Shown: piece by piece, positions 50,330-60,500 of the stretch
Layout: each line of letters opens with the position of its first letter
Numbering within the stretch: position 1 is the stretch's first letter
NCBI GenBank assembly: GCA_035443885.1
Contig: DAOMNO010000013.1
Location: 1 to 64,000 of the forward strand
DNA length: 64,000 nt
Reading direction: 5' to 3'
Origin: DAOMNO01 sp035443885
GTDB taxonomy: Bacteria; Planctomycetota; Phycisphaerae; Phycisphaerales; SM1A02
Notes under the pieces: model-generated
What the model was told of the DNA's origin: nothing
The model's database searches: none
Seen by the model: the letters and a program-made list of their open reading frames with translations, nothing else
Position numbers and translations under genes: made by a program

Positions 50330-52001
50330 CGCCGATCGACAGCAGCACAGCCGTGGCATCGTCCGCCAGCGCGTTTGTGCCTGCGTGTCGAACGAGAGCT
50401 TCAAAGAGCACTTGCACGTCGTCGCCCTGCATTTCGGCCATCGCTTCCAGCACGCCGTCGATGCCGAACTGCTGTTCCCAGCCTGATTCGACGCCTGAGC
50501 CTGTCTGTTCGATGACACCGTCGCTGACGACCAGCAGCCGGTCATGCGCCGCCATTGGCGCGGTTGCTGCGAGATATGGTTCGTGCACCTGAATACCAAC
50601 CGGCACACCGCCAGCCTCATTCAGCCGCGCGTGCCCGCCGCCTCGGGTCAGCAGCAGGGAGTAGCCGTGCCCTGCGTCCACATACGTAACCTGCCCCTGT
50701 GCAGGATCAATAACACCGATCCATAACGTGATGAAGTTGGAACTTCGGCAGCGCGGTTCGAGAAACTCGTTGAGGTCCATGACCGCTCGCGCCGGGTCGC
50801 CGTGTTCATTTAAAGCAGCCCGCAGAAAACCCTGCGCAGTGGTCATCAGGATCGACGCAGCGATGCCCTTGCCCGATACATCGCCCAGCGTAACGGCCAG
50901 TCGCGAATCGCGGAGTGGGATGATGTCGAAGAAGTCGCCGCTGACTGTGCGGCCAGGGCGACTCTCGCCGATGTAATTAACGGAGCCGACGCGACCCGTG
51001 CGCGGGGGAAGCACCCATCGCTGCGCTTCGGCTGCAGCTTTGACTTCCGCTTCGACTGAAGCGTAACGACGTTCCAAGTCGAGCCGCTTGAGGTTCGCTA
51101 GGGCCATCGCAGCAATCTGGCCGATGCCCAGCGCAAACTCGGCTGCGTCGTTGGCGATCGGTTTGGAGAGGCCGTCCTGCCGACGATTGTCCATGTAGAG
51201 AAAGCCCGCGACGGTTCCGCCCAGCACGAGCGGCACGCACAGCGCTTCATCAATGCGCAGCTCCATAATGCTCATGCCCTGATTGGCTTGAGATTGATCC
51301 GCACTCAGGCGAACGGGATGGCCCCTCGAAGCGCTTTCAATGAGTGAGCGACTCATCCTCGCGGAGTTGCCCCGCATGATTGCACCGCGATGGCGCAGGA
51401 TGCTCACGCGCCCATCGCTGTCCATCGGGCGCAGCACGGCGGCGTTTTCAAAGCCGGTACCGGTTACGAGCGCGTCGAGGATCGCTTCCGCAAGCGTATC
51501 TTCATCGTTGGCTTCGTGGATTCGCTTCGCGCATTTAAGTACGAGGCCGAGTTGTTGATGCGCCGCGCTGGGAATCGCGCTCGATATGGGGCCAATGCTC
51601 GACGCTGCACTGCTGAAGTCGTCAAGCGTGTTCACCATGCTCGTATCCGTGCGCGCCGCAGCGGGGTCGGTTACCTGGAACGTCCACGGAACGATCTCAA
51701 TCAGGTCACCTGCACGCAGCGGGAATCGCGTTCCCGGCGGCAGACTCTGGCCGTTCAGCCTTGTGCCATGTTTGCTGTTCGTATCCGTAATAAACCACCG
51801 ATAGCCGGCTTCAGCTCGTTCGCACGTCAGCACAGCGTGATCGCGAGAAGCGGGATCGGGAAGGAACAGGTTGTGCGTGGTTCGCCGACCGATAGTCAGC
51901 GGTCCCGGCGGAATCATGGGCAGAGACTTGGATTCCGGACCTGAAATCGACTTCAGCGTCAGCGTGTCGATGTTCGCTCCGGTGGCGGAAATCTCAGTCA
52001 T
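50319..52001 (-). CDS. FHA-GAF-PP2C (SpoIIE-type) serine phosphatase
   Basis: A 560-residue signalling protein with the start at 52001 (MTEISATGANIDTLTL). Residues 33-105 are an FHA domain (IGRR at 37-40, SRDH at 52-55, NSKHGT at 75-80) that binds phosphothreonine. Residues ~150-310 are a GAF sensor. Residues ~360-560 are a PP2C/SpoIIE phosphatase with metal-binding Asp in VSGDFFDIIPLRD and LGDVSGKGIAASIL and VSDGVIEQTG. Such proteins dephosphorylate STAS anti-sigma antagonists; a STAS protein is encoded at 56319-56780. The partnership is an inference. Confidence 0.9.
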   Translation of the reverse strand: MTEISATGANIDTLTLKSISGPESKSLPMIPPGPLTIGRRTTHNLFLPDPASRDHAVLTCERAEAGYRWFITDTNSKHGTRLNGQSLPPGTRFPLRAGDLIEIVPWTFQVTDPAAARTDTSMVNTLDDFSSAASSIGPISSAIPSAAHQQLGLVLKCAKRIHEANDEDTLAEAILDALVTGTGFENAAVLRPMDSDGRVSILRHRGAIMRGNSARMSRSLIESASRGHPVRLSADQSQANQGMSIMELRIDEALCVPLVLGGTVAGFLYMDNRRQDGLSKPIANDAAEFALGIGQIAAMALANLKRLDLERRYASVEAEVKAAAEAQRWVLPPRTGRVGSVNYIGESRPGRTVSGDFFDIIPLRDSRLAVTLGDVSGKGIAASILMTTAQGFLRAALNEHGDPARAVMDLNEFLEPRCRSSNFITLWIGVIDPAQGQVTYVDAGHGYSLLLTRGGGHARLNEAGGVPVGIQVHEPYLAATAPMAAHDRLLVVSDGVIEQTGSGVESGWEQQFGIDGVLEAMAEMQGDDVQVLFEALVRHAGTNALADDATAVLLSIGANQ

Positions 52002-52134
52002 GGTGCAAGTATATCTTGTCAGCGTAGTCCTTTGTGTATCGTCAATCACTGTGAAAATCGTACGTATCGTCTGTTCTTCCGCAAACTGGCTGGATGACCT
52101 ACCATAGAGAAGCTCACAGACAAGGAGTTCCGCC

Positions 52135-52407
52135 ATGCGAACGCAACTTCCGGCAGCAGTCGCTTCAACGTTTGTCCTTATCGGTGCATTTGCACTGGTT
52201 GGCTGCGATGAGGGCGGCGCGGACCCCGCCGCCACAGCGGCGCAGCAGCCTGAGACGCAAGGCCAGACGACGGGTTCGGGCGGCCCCACCTGGGGCGGCA
52301 ATCCATCACTCGCACCGGCCAAACGCGGTGCGCAGAACCTCAGAGATCAGATCGAATCGGACTCCAAAAAGCTCGCTGACGACATCGACCGCGGCAACCT
52401 GCCGTGA
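52135..52407 (+). CDS. small lipoprotein, 90 aa
   Basis: A strong AAGGAG precedes the ATG. The signal ends with lipobox LVGC (FVLIGAFALVGCDEGG). The mature ~65 residues are Gly/Gln/Pro-rich, then charged (RDQIESDSKKLADDIDRG). No domain is recognised. It is divergent from the phosphatase gene and 38 bases upstream of the hydantoinase/oxoprolinase gene. Confidence 0.75.
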   Translation: MRTQLPAAVASTFVLIGAFALVGCDEGGADPAATAAQQPETQGQTTGSGGPTWGGNPSLAPAKRGAQNLRDQIESDSKKLADDIDRGNLP

Positions 52408-52445
52408 TTCCCGCTCATTCCACCTTCACAAGGTTTTTCTGATCC

Positions 52446-55400
52446 GTGCCACCTGCTTGGCGCATCTGGCTCGATACTGGCGGCACATTCACCGACGGCG
52501 TGGCATACGCTGAAGGCGATCCGCCTCATCGCATGAAACGGGTGAAGGTGCTCAGCAGCGGCGCGCTGCGCGGGCGCATCAAAACCGTCGAATCCCCCAC
52601 CACACTCACATTCACGCTCGGCCGATCCGGTGCGGCTTTGCTGCTCACCGGGTTTCAGTTCAGATTGCTGCAACAGAATGCAGTGCGCAACATCGTGGCG
52701 CACTACCCCGCAGCGGAGATGATCCGGCTGGATGCGCCGCTCGATCCCGCACCGTCTCCGAACGCCTTGTTTGAAGTCAGCACGGGTGAATCCGCTGTGA
52801 TTCTCGCATCAAGGCTGCTCACCGGCACACCCGCGGAACAACCGCTGCCTTCTATTGCGATGCGGCTCGCCACCACGCGCGGCACAAACGCGCTGCTGCA
52901 GCGATCCGGCGTTGCAACCGCGCTGTTCGTTACCGAAGGCTTTGAAGATCTACTCGAAATCGGCGATCAACAGCGGCCAGACCTATTCGCGCTCAACATT
53001 GTCAAGCGACTGCCCTTTCATCGCGCCTCGTTCGGCGTGCACGAGCGACTGGCTGCGGATGGGTCAACGATCACGCCGCTGAATGAAGCTTCATTACGTA
53101 CACAGGCGAAAGAGGCTCTTTCGCGGGGCATTCGCCATGCAGCCATTGCGTTCATGCACAGCTACGTGAACCCAGCGCATGAGCGGCGAGCGGCAGATTT
53201 GCTGCGTACTGCGGGTTTCACCCACGTGTCATGCTCCAGCGAACTCGCACCGATGATCGAGTTGCTTCCCCGCGCGGAGACCGCCGTCGTGGATGCGTAC
53301 CTCGCTGATTCCATCAAGAGTTACCTTGATGATGTATCGCATTCCATTCCCGGCGGAACGTTGCATGTGATGACCAGCGCAGGAGGCCTTGTGCAGGCGG
53401 CACGCTACCGCGCGAAGGACAGCCTGCTCAGCGGCCCTGCGGGCGGCGTAGCTGGCGCAGCGGCGGCGGGACGTGCTTCAGGTTTTACAAGGCTGATTGC
53501 GTTCGACATGGGCGGTACCAGCACCGATGTCGCACGTATCGCACCAGAATCGGAAGCTGCTTCAGCCAAGGGCACCTTTGAATACGGCTTCGAGCAGGTG
53601 ATTGCAGGGGCGCGTATTCTCGCTCCTGCTCTTGCTATTGAAACGGTCGCGGCAGGCGGTGGCTCAATCTGCGCGTTTGAAGATGATCGTCTCCACGTCG
53701 GCCCGACGAGTGCGGGTGCCGACCCCGGCCCTGCCTGCTACGGAGCAGGCGGGCCGCTCACACTCACCGATGTCAACCTGCTGCTCGGTCGGCTCGATCC
53801 TTCGCAGTTTGAGGTACCGATCGAACGAATCCCAGCAGAAGCGAGACTCAAGGAACTCGTCAATCGGATCGCGTCGGCGACCAATACCACGCCTGATCCG
53901 GACGCGCTTCTCGACGGCTTCCTTGACATCGTCAACGAACGCATGGCTGGCGCGATTGAGAGCATCTCGCTCCGCAAGGGATACGACCCCACAGATCACG
54001 CACTGGTCAGCTTCGGCGGCGCGGGCGGACAACACGCGTGCGCGGTTGCTTCCATGCTTGGCATGAAGACCATCATCATGCCGCCCGATGCATCGTTGCT
54101 CAGCGCGGTCGGCCTCGGCAGTGCGACCATTGAACGCTTCGCCCGCAAGCAAACGCTCTTGCTTCTTGATGATTCGTTTGATGAGCTGCACGAACTCTTC
54201 GATGCGTGTGAAGCTGAAGTAACAAGTGAAATCTGCGGCGAGGGTGTACCGCATGCTGACATTGGCATCCGCAGGCGGCTCGCATATCTCCGTCTGGCAG
54301 GACAGGATGCGACGATCGCGGTGGAAATCGCGACCGACCTCTGTGCATCTGCCATGCGCGCGCAGTTTGAAAAGCGATATGCAGACCTCTACGGCCATGC
54401 GCCGGAGAATCGCCCGATTGAAGTCGAGTCGATTGGGGTGCTCGCTGCGGCTCGCCGCAAATTCGCAGATACACCGACAGCACTCGCTGCGACGTCTCAT
54501 CAGGTTCCGCCTGATCGAACAACCCGCGTGCGACTGAACGGTGCATGGGCAGATGTGCCGGTGCATCACCGATCCAACCTGAAGCCCGGTGCGCAGCTCA
54601 ACGGTCCCTCGCTCATTTTCGATCGCCGCAGTTCCTACGTGCTTGAATCCGGCTGGTCGGCGCAGATCGACGCAGCCGGTGCGATCGTTGCAACGCGCTC
54701 CGTGCATGTCGCTCCCACTGCTTCGGCCAAGCTGCCTGCGGTCGTTCGTTTGGAACTGTTCACCAATCGCTTCGCATCCATTGCAGAGGATATGGGCCAC
54801 GTTCTGCAGCGCGCTTCAATGTCCACGAACATCAAGCGCAGGCTGGATTTCTCCTGCGCTGTGCTGGACGCTTCAGGCGAACTCGTCGTGAACGCACCGC
54901 ATATTCCAGTGCATCTGGGCGCACTCGGCATGTGCGTGCGTGCCGTGGCGCAGCAACTGGACATCAGGCCGGGCGATGTCATCATCACAAATCACCCTGC
55001 GTTCGGCGGCTCGCATCTGCCGGATATCACGGTCATCACCCCGGTACACATGGCCGACGGTACGCTCATCGGCTATGTGGCGAACCGTGCGCATCATGCA
55101 GAAATTGGCGGCACGCGCCCCGGCTCCATGCCCCCGCTGGCAAAAACACTTGCAGAGGAAGGCGTCGTCATCCCGCCCATGCACTTGCTGCGGCATAACG
55201 AAAGGGGACATCCTCAGTCCCGGCTTGACGCTATCGAACAGTTGCTCCGCGAAGCACGTTACCCCTCGCGGGCGGTGGATGAGAATCTGGCGGACCTGCG
55301 AGCGGCGATGGCGTGCAATACGCGCGGCGCTGCATCGCTGCTCGCGCTGGCGGAAGCGCATGGGTACCACGAAGTGGATGCGCAGATGAAATCCATCAAG

Positions 55401-56291
55401 GCCCGTGCTGCGAAGCTCGCTGCTGAAGCCCTTACATCGCTCGGCGATCACGAAACGCTTGCTGAGGAAGTGCTCGATGACGGCTCAATCATTCGCGTGC
55501 GATTTGCGGTGCTGGCCGGCCGTGCGACCATTGATTTCACGGGCACATCGCCGCGGCATCCGGGCAACCTGAACGCCACGCCCGCCATTGTCCGCAGCGC
55601 TGTGCTGTATGTTCTGCGCCTGCTGATTGGCGAGCGACTGCCGCTCAATGAAGGCATCATGCAGGCGGTCGAGATCGTCCTACCGACATGCCTGTTGAAT
55701 CCTGATTTCGAGGGCGACCCATCTCGCGCCCCTGCGGTCGTGGGCGGCAACACGGAAACCAGTCAGCGTCTCGTCGATACGCTGCTTAAAGCGCTCGGTG
55801 CCGCGGCATGCAGCCAGGGCACGATGAACAACGTGCTCTTCGGCAGCGAACGACCGCCTGCATTCGGCTATTACGAAACCGTGTGTGGCGGGGCTGGCGC
55901 AGGGCCGACCTTCGACGGCGCGAGCGCTGTGCATACGCACATGACGAACACAAGAATCACCGACCCCGAAGTCATCGAACGACGCCATCCAGTCCGCATC
56001 GAGCGTTTCGCTGTCCGGCGCGGCTCAGGCGGAAGCGGTACGCATCGCGGGGGTGATGGCGTGGTGCGCGAGTATCGCTTCCTCGAACCAATGGCTCTCT
56101 CCATCCTGTCGCAGCATCGCGTTATCCAACCCTACGGCATGAATGGCGGCCAACCCGGCGCAGCAGGCAGGCAGCAGATCATCCGCGCAAATGGAGAAAT
56201 CGTCGAGCTTCGCGCGATTGACCAGCATGACGTGGAAACGGGCGATCGACTTATCCTTGAAACGCCGGGCGGAGGCGGATTCGGCGGGTAA
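52446..56291 (+). CDS. 5-oxoprolinase / hydantoinase (HyuA-HyuB fusion)
   Basis: A 1281-residue fusion of two subunits that are separate in many bacteria. Residues ~1-690 are HyuA-like (IWLDTGGTFTDGVAY at the N-terminus, then FDMGGTSTDVARI and VAAGGGSICAFEDDRLHVGPTSAG); residues ~765-1281 are HyuB-like (FTNRFASIAEDMGHVLQRASMSTNIKRRLD and IVGGNTETSQRL-type block). It hydrolyses cyclic amides with ATP, such as 5-oxoproline to glutamate in glutathione turnover. The start is GTG at 52446; upstream AAGG is distant. The fusion resembles the eukaryotic OPLAH layout. The substrate is not proven. Confidence 0.9.
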   Translation: MPPAWRIWLDTGGTFTDGVAYAEGDPPHRMKRVKVLSSGALRGRIKTVESPTTLTFTLGRSGAALLLTGFQFRLLQQNAVRNIVAHYPAAEMIRLDAPLDPAPSPNALFEVSTGESAVILASRLLTGTPAEQPLPSIAMRLATTRGTNALLQRSGVATALFVTEGFEDLLEIGDQQRPDLFALNIVKRLPFHRASFGVHERLAADGSTITPLNEASLRTQAKEALSRGIRHAAIAFMHSYVNPAHERRAADLLRTAGFTHVSCSSELAPMIELLPRAETAVVDAYLADSIKSYLDDVSHSIPGGTLHVMTSAGGLVQAARYRAKDSLLSGPAGGVAGAAAAGRASGFTRLIAFDMGGTSTDVARIAPESEAASAKGTFEYGFEQVIAGARILAPALAIETVAAGGGSICAFEDDRLHVGPTSAGADPGPACYGAGGPLTLTDVNLLLGRLDPSQFEVPIERIPAEARLKELVNRIASATNTTPDPDALLDGFLDIVNERMAGAIESISLRKGYDPTDHALVSFGGAGGQHACAVASMLGMKTIIMPPDASLLSAVGLGSATIERFARKQTLLLLDDSFDELHELFDACEAEVTSEICGEGVPHADIGIRRRLAYLRLAGQDATIAVEIATDLCASAMRAQFEKRYADLYGHAPENRPIEVESIGVLAAARRKFADTPTALAATSHQVPPDRTTRVRLNGAWADVPVHHRSNLKPGAQLNGPSLIFDRRSSYVLESGWSAQIDAAGAIVATRSVHVAPTASAKLPAVVRLELFTNRFASIAEDMGHVLQRASMSTNIKRRLDFSCAVLDASGELVVNAPHIPVHLGALGMCVRAVAQQLDIRPGDVIITNHPAFGGSHLPDITVITPVHMADGTLIGYVANRAHHAEIGGTRPGSMPPLAKTLAEEGVVIPPMHLLRHNERGHPQSRLDAIEQLLREARYPSRAVDENLADLRAAMACNTRGAASLLALAEAHGYHEVDAQMKSIKARAAKLAAEALTSLGDHETLAEEVLDDGSIIRVRFAVLAGRATIDFTGTSPRHPGNLNATPAIVRSAVLYVLRLLIGERLPLNEGIMQAVEIVLPTCLLNPDFEGDPSRAPAVVGGNTETSQRLVDTLLKALGAAACSQGTMNNVLFGSERPPAFGYYETVCGGAGAGPTFDGASAVHTHMTNTRITDPEVIERRHPVRIERFAVRRGSGGSGTHRGGDGVVREYRFLEPMALSILSQHRVIQPYGMNGGQPGAAGRQQIIRANGEIVELRAIDQHDVETGDRLILETPGGGGFGG

Positions 56292-56318
56292 ATCGACCTC
56301 GCCGCATGCGCCAAACCG

Positions 56319-56780
56319 CTACGCGGCGTTTTTCAGTCGTTCCACGGTGCGCACAGCGGCCATCACATCAGAGCAGATTGGAAAGACACGATCCAATCGC
56401 GTGATGCGGAAGATGTGCGCGATTCCCCTCGCGGGGTTTGCAACGGCGATTCGCCCACCCTCGCGTGCGATGTTGTTGAGACCGTCCACAATGCACCCGA
56501 TGCAGGCAGAATCCATGAAGCCTACATTCTGAAGATCAAGCACGAGTTGTCGGTGCCCTGTCTCGGCAAGCTCATCAAGAAGATCTGCCAACGCCGCGGC
56601 ACCGCGCATGAACGTGAGGTCATCAACGATGAACGTTACGACGGTTACCTCGCCGATCGTGTCGATCTGCGCCAGCTCGTGCCGCTGCAACAGCTTTCCC
56701 CCGCTGGCAGGCGCGGTTGCGACGGGACCGGCTTCCGGTTCACCACCAACAGGCGTGCGTCGAGAGAAAGGGTTCCACAT
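56319..56780 (-). CDS. STAS-domain anti-sigma-factor antagonist-like protein
   Basis: A 153-residue protein with GGAGGCGGAG upstream of ATG 56780. The first ~35 residues are a Pro/Gly-rich leader; the rest is a STAS domain (about 40-150) with the conserved phosphorylatable serine S91 in GFMDSACIGCIVDGL. Dephosphorylated STAS proteins bind and neutralise anti-sigma factors. The FHA-GAF-PP2C phosphatase 4.3 kb away is a natural activator candidate. No anti-sigma kinase is in the window. It is convergent with the hydantoinase gene. Confidence 0.87.
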   Translation of the reverse strand: MWNPFSRRTPVGGEPEAGPVATAPASGGKLLQRHELAQIDTIGEVTVVTFIVDDLTFMRGAAALADLLDELAETGHRQLVLDLQNVGFMDSACIGCIVDGLNNIAREGGRIAVANPARGIAHIFRITRLDRVFPICSDVMAAVRTVERLKNAA

Positions 56781-56943
56781 CGCTGAATGCTCCGCCTCCG
56801 GAGCCACGTGCGCCCGCGCATTGCGGTCGCTTGCAACGAGATCGGCATCGCGCCTCAACGCATGCAGTGAAAGCGCGAAAACTGCGCCGAGCGAACGTGA
56901 AGATAAAACGATTGGATCAGACGCGCAAAGGAACGCGGCAGCA

Positions 56944-57312
56944 TTACCAGATGAATGTCCGGTAATTGGCGGATGGCCTCGGATTTGAATCCGACGCGGC
57001 TGCGCCGTTGCCGCTTGCGCCGCCGAAGTTCGTATCGCGTTTCGGGCGCGCCTTCAGCGGCTGCTTGACATTGGGATCAGGCGCTGGCACCGCAGCGGGC
57101 TGCGGCGAAGACGGACGAACCCCCGGCATCGGCTGCACAGGTCGCGGGCCGTTATTCATCGGCTGCGTCTGTGGCTTTGTCGGCGGAGTGGTGCTGGATG
57201 CAGCGTTCGTTCCCGGAACATTCGTTCGCCGAGAGCGTGCCGAATCGATGGATCGCTCCATGGCCTGCAAGATGGGGCGGATACGGTCGGCTGCTGATTT
57301 CTGATTCTCCAT
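56944..57312 (-). CDS. Pro/Asn-rich hypothetical protein, 122 aa
   Basis: A strong AAGGAG lies eight bases before the ATG. The product has a short charged N-terminal helix (SAADRIRPILQAMERSIDSARS) and a long disordered tail rich in Pro, Asn, Gln and Ala. No signal peptide, membrane segment or known domain is seen. It is divergent from the tricorn-like protease. Function is unknown. Confidence 0.6.
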   Translation of the reverse strand: MENQKSAADRIRPILQAMERSIDSARSRRTNVPGTNAASSTTPPTKPQTQPMNNGPRPVQPMPGVRPSSPQPAAVPAPDPNVKQPLKARPKRDTNFGGASGNGAAASDSNPRPSANYRTFIW

Positions 57313-57434
57313 CGGTACGCTCCTTCACACGTGCTCATAATCGGCCCGCTGAAGGCGCACATTTGCTGCAAGCGTCGGATTACCGGTGAGTAGCTTCTTC
57401 TCAGCCCGCACAAACGGAATTGTCTCGCGCACGG

Positions 57435-57464
57435 CTGCATCTCTGATGCAGGCTCCGCTATGCT
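57435..57464 (+). promoter_or_regulatory. palindrome overlapping a candidate tricorn-gene promoter
   Basis: CTGCATC-TCT-GATGCAG (57435-57451) is a perfect 7-bp inverted repeat, placed just before TATGCT (57459-57464), a possible -10. A 17-base spacer would put the -35 within the left arm, so this is a plausible operator. Confidence 0.3.
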
Positions 57465-57524
57465 GGTGCGCCAGTGAGCCGCCTCGTAGCTCACCCACTG
57501 CCTCTGAGTCGGAAGGATGCTGTC

Positions 57525-60500
57525 ATGATGATTGCTGCACGTTTTCGGACCCTGTTTTCCTCGTTTGTTCTCGTTGCTCTGCTGCTGGGCGCAACCACCC
57601 GTGCAGAAGCAGCCAATGTCGATCTCCCTCGCTTTCCGTCCGTCAGCCCGGACGGCTCACAGATCGTCTTTTCCTGGCGAGGCGACCTCTGGAAAGTTTC
57701 CTCGCAAGGCGGCCACGCTGCGCGCATGACCAGCCACACGGCGGATGAGTTGCATTCCGCGTGGAGTCCATGCGGCACAAGAATCGCCTTCAATTCCACA
57801 CGCGATGGCTATGCCAACATCTATCTGATGAACGCAGATGGCACGAACGTGCAGCAGGTGACGAACATCGACCGCGCGTGCATCATCACCGGCTGGGGCG
57901 CCGATGAAAACGGTGCGGAAGTCATCACCTTTGAGGCGCAGCTTGACGGCGATGTGTACCGATCGCTGCGGCCCTACATGGTTTCCCCACAAGGCGGCGA
58001 TCTGCGACGCATCCATCACGCCTTCGGCTCACAGCCCGCGATTAATCATGATGGCTCGAAAGTCGCTTTCACGCGCGGCGGCTATTACTACGGCTGGCAG
58101 CGCCGACACTATCGCGGCTCGGAGTCCATGCAGGTCTGGCTTTACGATCGCGCGACCGACGCCTTCACGCAACTCACGCACCGCAGAGGCAACGATGGCA
58201 ACGCACGGTGGGCTGGCCGCGACGGCACGCTCATCTATCTCTCTGATCGCGAGATGGACACCGTGAACCTCTATCGCATGAATGCTTCGCGCGGCGATGC
58301 AGCATCAACGCGCCTGACCTCGTTCAATGGTCGCGATGTGCAGGATTTCGATGTCTCCGCCGACGGGCGAACCGTCGTCTTCAACGTGTGGGACACGCTG
58401 TATGTGTTGAACCTCGCTGCAGCCGGCGCACAGCCTCGTGCGCTGACGATCACCGCGAATGAAGACGATCGCGACAACTATGAAGTCAGAAGCGTCAACC
58501 GCGATGTGAGCGAAGCCGCCCTCAGCCCGGATGGACAGGTGATGGCCTACATCGCCTACGGCGGGGTGTATGTGCGCAACATCACCGATAAAAGCCCGAC
58601 TCGCGCGGTTACCACCAACAATGGAGCAGCGCGTCATCGCGATCTTGCGTGGTCACCCGACGGTTTGAAGCTGTATTTCACGAGCGATCAGGACGGCACG
58701 GACTCCATCTACGCGGCCACCGTTACCATGACCCGAAGCGAAGTGCGCGAGAATTTCGAGAGCGCACTCAAGAAGAAAGAAGAAGCCCCCGCTGAGGCGA
58801 AAGAAGACAAAGCCGAAAACGGCGACACCCCCCCAACCCCCAATACCTCCGACACCCCTACCGCAGAAGACAAGCCCGCCCCGCGCAGCGGCGCAAGGCG
58901 CGAAGAAAAGCTGCCGAGGGAACTCGACCCCAAGCGATGGCATGACGCCGTTACGTTCGGCATCGCGCCTGTCGTGCAGACGACCCACAACGATCGCATG
59001 GCGAGCCCCTCGCCGGATGGCAAGTCGCTGGCTTTCAAACGCAGCCAGGGCGATTTGATGATTCTCAACCTTGCAACTCGCGAGGAGCGATTGCTCGTTC
59101 CCGGCTGGGATATGAGCATTCACTGGCGATGGAGCCCGGACAGCAAGCACATCGCCTATTCACAGAACGATCTCAACTTCACATCCGACATTCGCATCAT
59201 CGCTGCAGACGGCTCCTCGCCGCCTGTCAACATCACGCGGCACCCGTACAACGATCAGCAGCCGCGCTGGTCGGCGGACGGGCGTGTGCTCAGCTTCATC
59301 TCCAACCGCATCGGGCGCGAGTACGACGTGTGGATGGTGTATCTCGATCGCAATCTCGAATCGCTCACCGCGCTTGAACTCGAAAAGTATTACGAAGAAG
59401 CCGTCAAGGAAGCGAGGAAACTCAAACCCCTGCCCACGCGGCCTGAAAAGCCCAAACCTGCTGAACGCAGCAACAAATCCGAAGACGACAACGGGGAAAA
59501 GAAAGACGAAGACAAGCCCGACGAGGGCAAGCCTGACATCCTCAAGCAGCCCATCGAGCTTCATCTTGATGACGCCTACCTGAGGCTGCGCCGCGTTACG
59601 ACGCTCTCAGGCAGTGAGACCGGCCTTGAGATGACGCCTGCTGGCGATCGGTACATCTTCCTCGCCACGGGTGGCGGGCCGCCGCCTTCGCGCGGTCTCT
59701 ATTCGATCAAGTGGGACGGCAGCGATCTCAAACGCATCAGCAGCAGTGTGAACGTGCAGCACCTCACACTCACGGGCGATCGCGTCGTGTTCGTCAGCGG
59801 CGGCCGCGCAGGCACCACCCCTGTATCAGGCGGCTCCGACACCTACTACGACATTTCGCACACCGTGCGCCTGGACCTGCAAGCACAAGCCGAGCAGAAG
59901 TTCCGCGAAGCCGCTCGCGTTCTCGGCGAATCGTTCTATCACCACAACATGACCGGTCTCGACTGGGACGCGCTCACGCTGGAATACCTTGCACTTGCAC
60001 GGCAGACGCGAACCGCCAACGAATTCAACCATGTCGGCAATCGTTTCCTCGGCGAACTCAACCGATCGCACCTCGGCATTCGCGCGGGCGATCCACCCTC
60101 ACCGAATCGGCAGGCATCTGGCAGGCTCGGCACGAGACATGAGCGAGTTGCCCTCAACGACGGTCGCCACGGCTTCCGTGTACTGGAGATCATCCCGAAA
60201 GGCCCCGCGGCACCCGGCAGCGCGCCGAAGGGCATGGAACTGCAACTGGGCGACATCATCACCGCGATCGAACTTGAACCCTTCTCGCCAACAGACACGG
60301 TCGAATCGCGCTTGCAGGGCATGATCGGGCGCGAGGTGATTCTCACCATTCAGCGGGCGGGCGCAAATGGCGACCCGGTTGAAGTCAATACGCTCATCAC
60401 GCCCACCAGCTACGGCGCGGAAAACCAGCTTCGCTATGAAGCGTGGTGCGATCGCAATCGGCAACTCGTGGCGGAGTGGTCCGGTGGACGGCTCGGCTAC

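Noticed and set aside
53664..54800. 378-codon minus-strand frame inside the hydantoinase gene
   Set aside because: Composition is Cys/Arg/His-rich without domains, while the sense strand encodes a well-conserved enzyme throughout.
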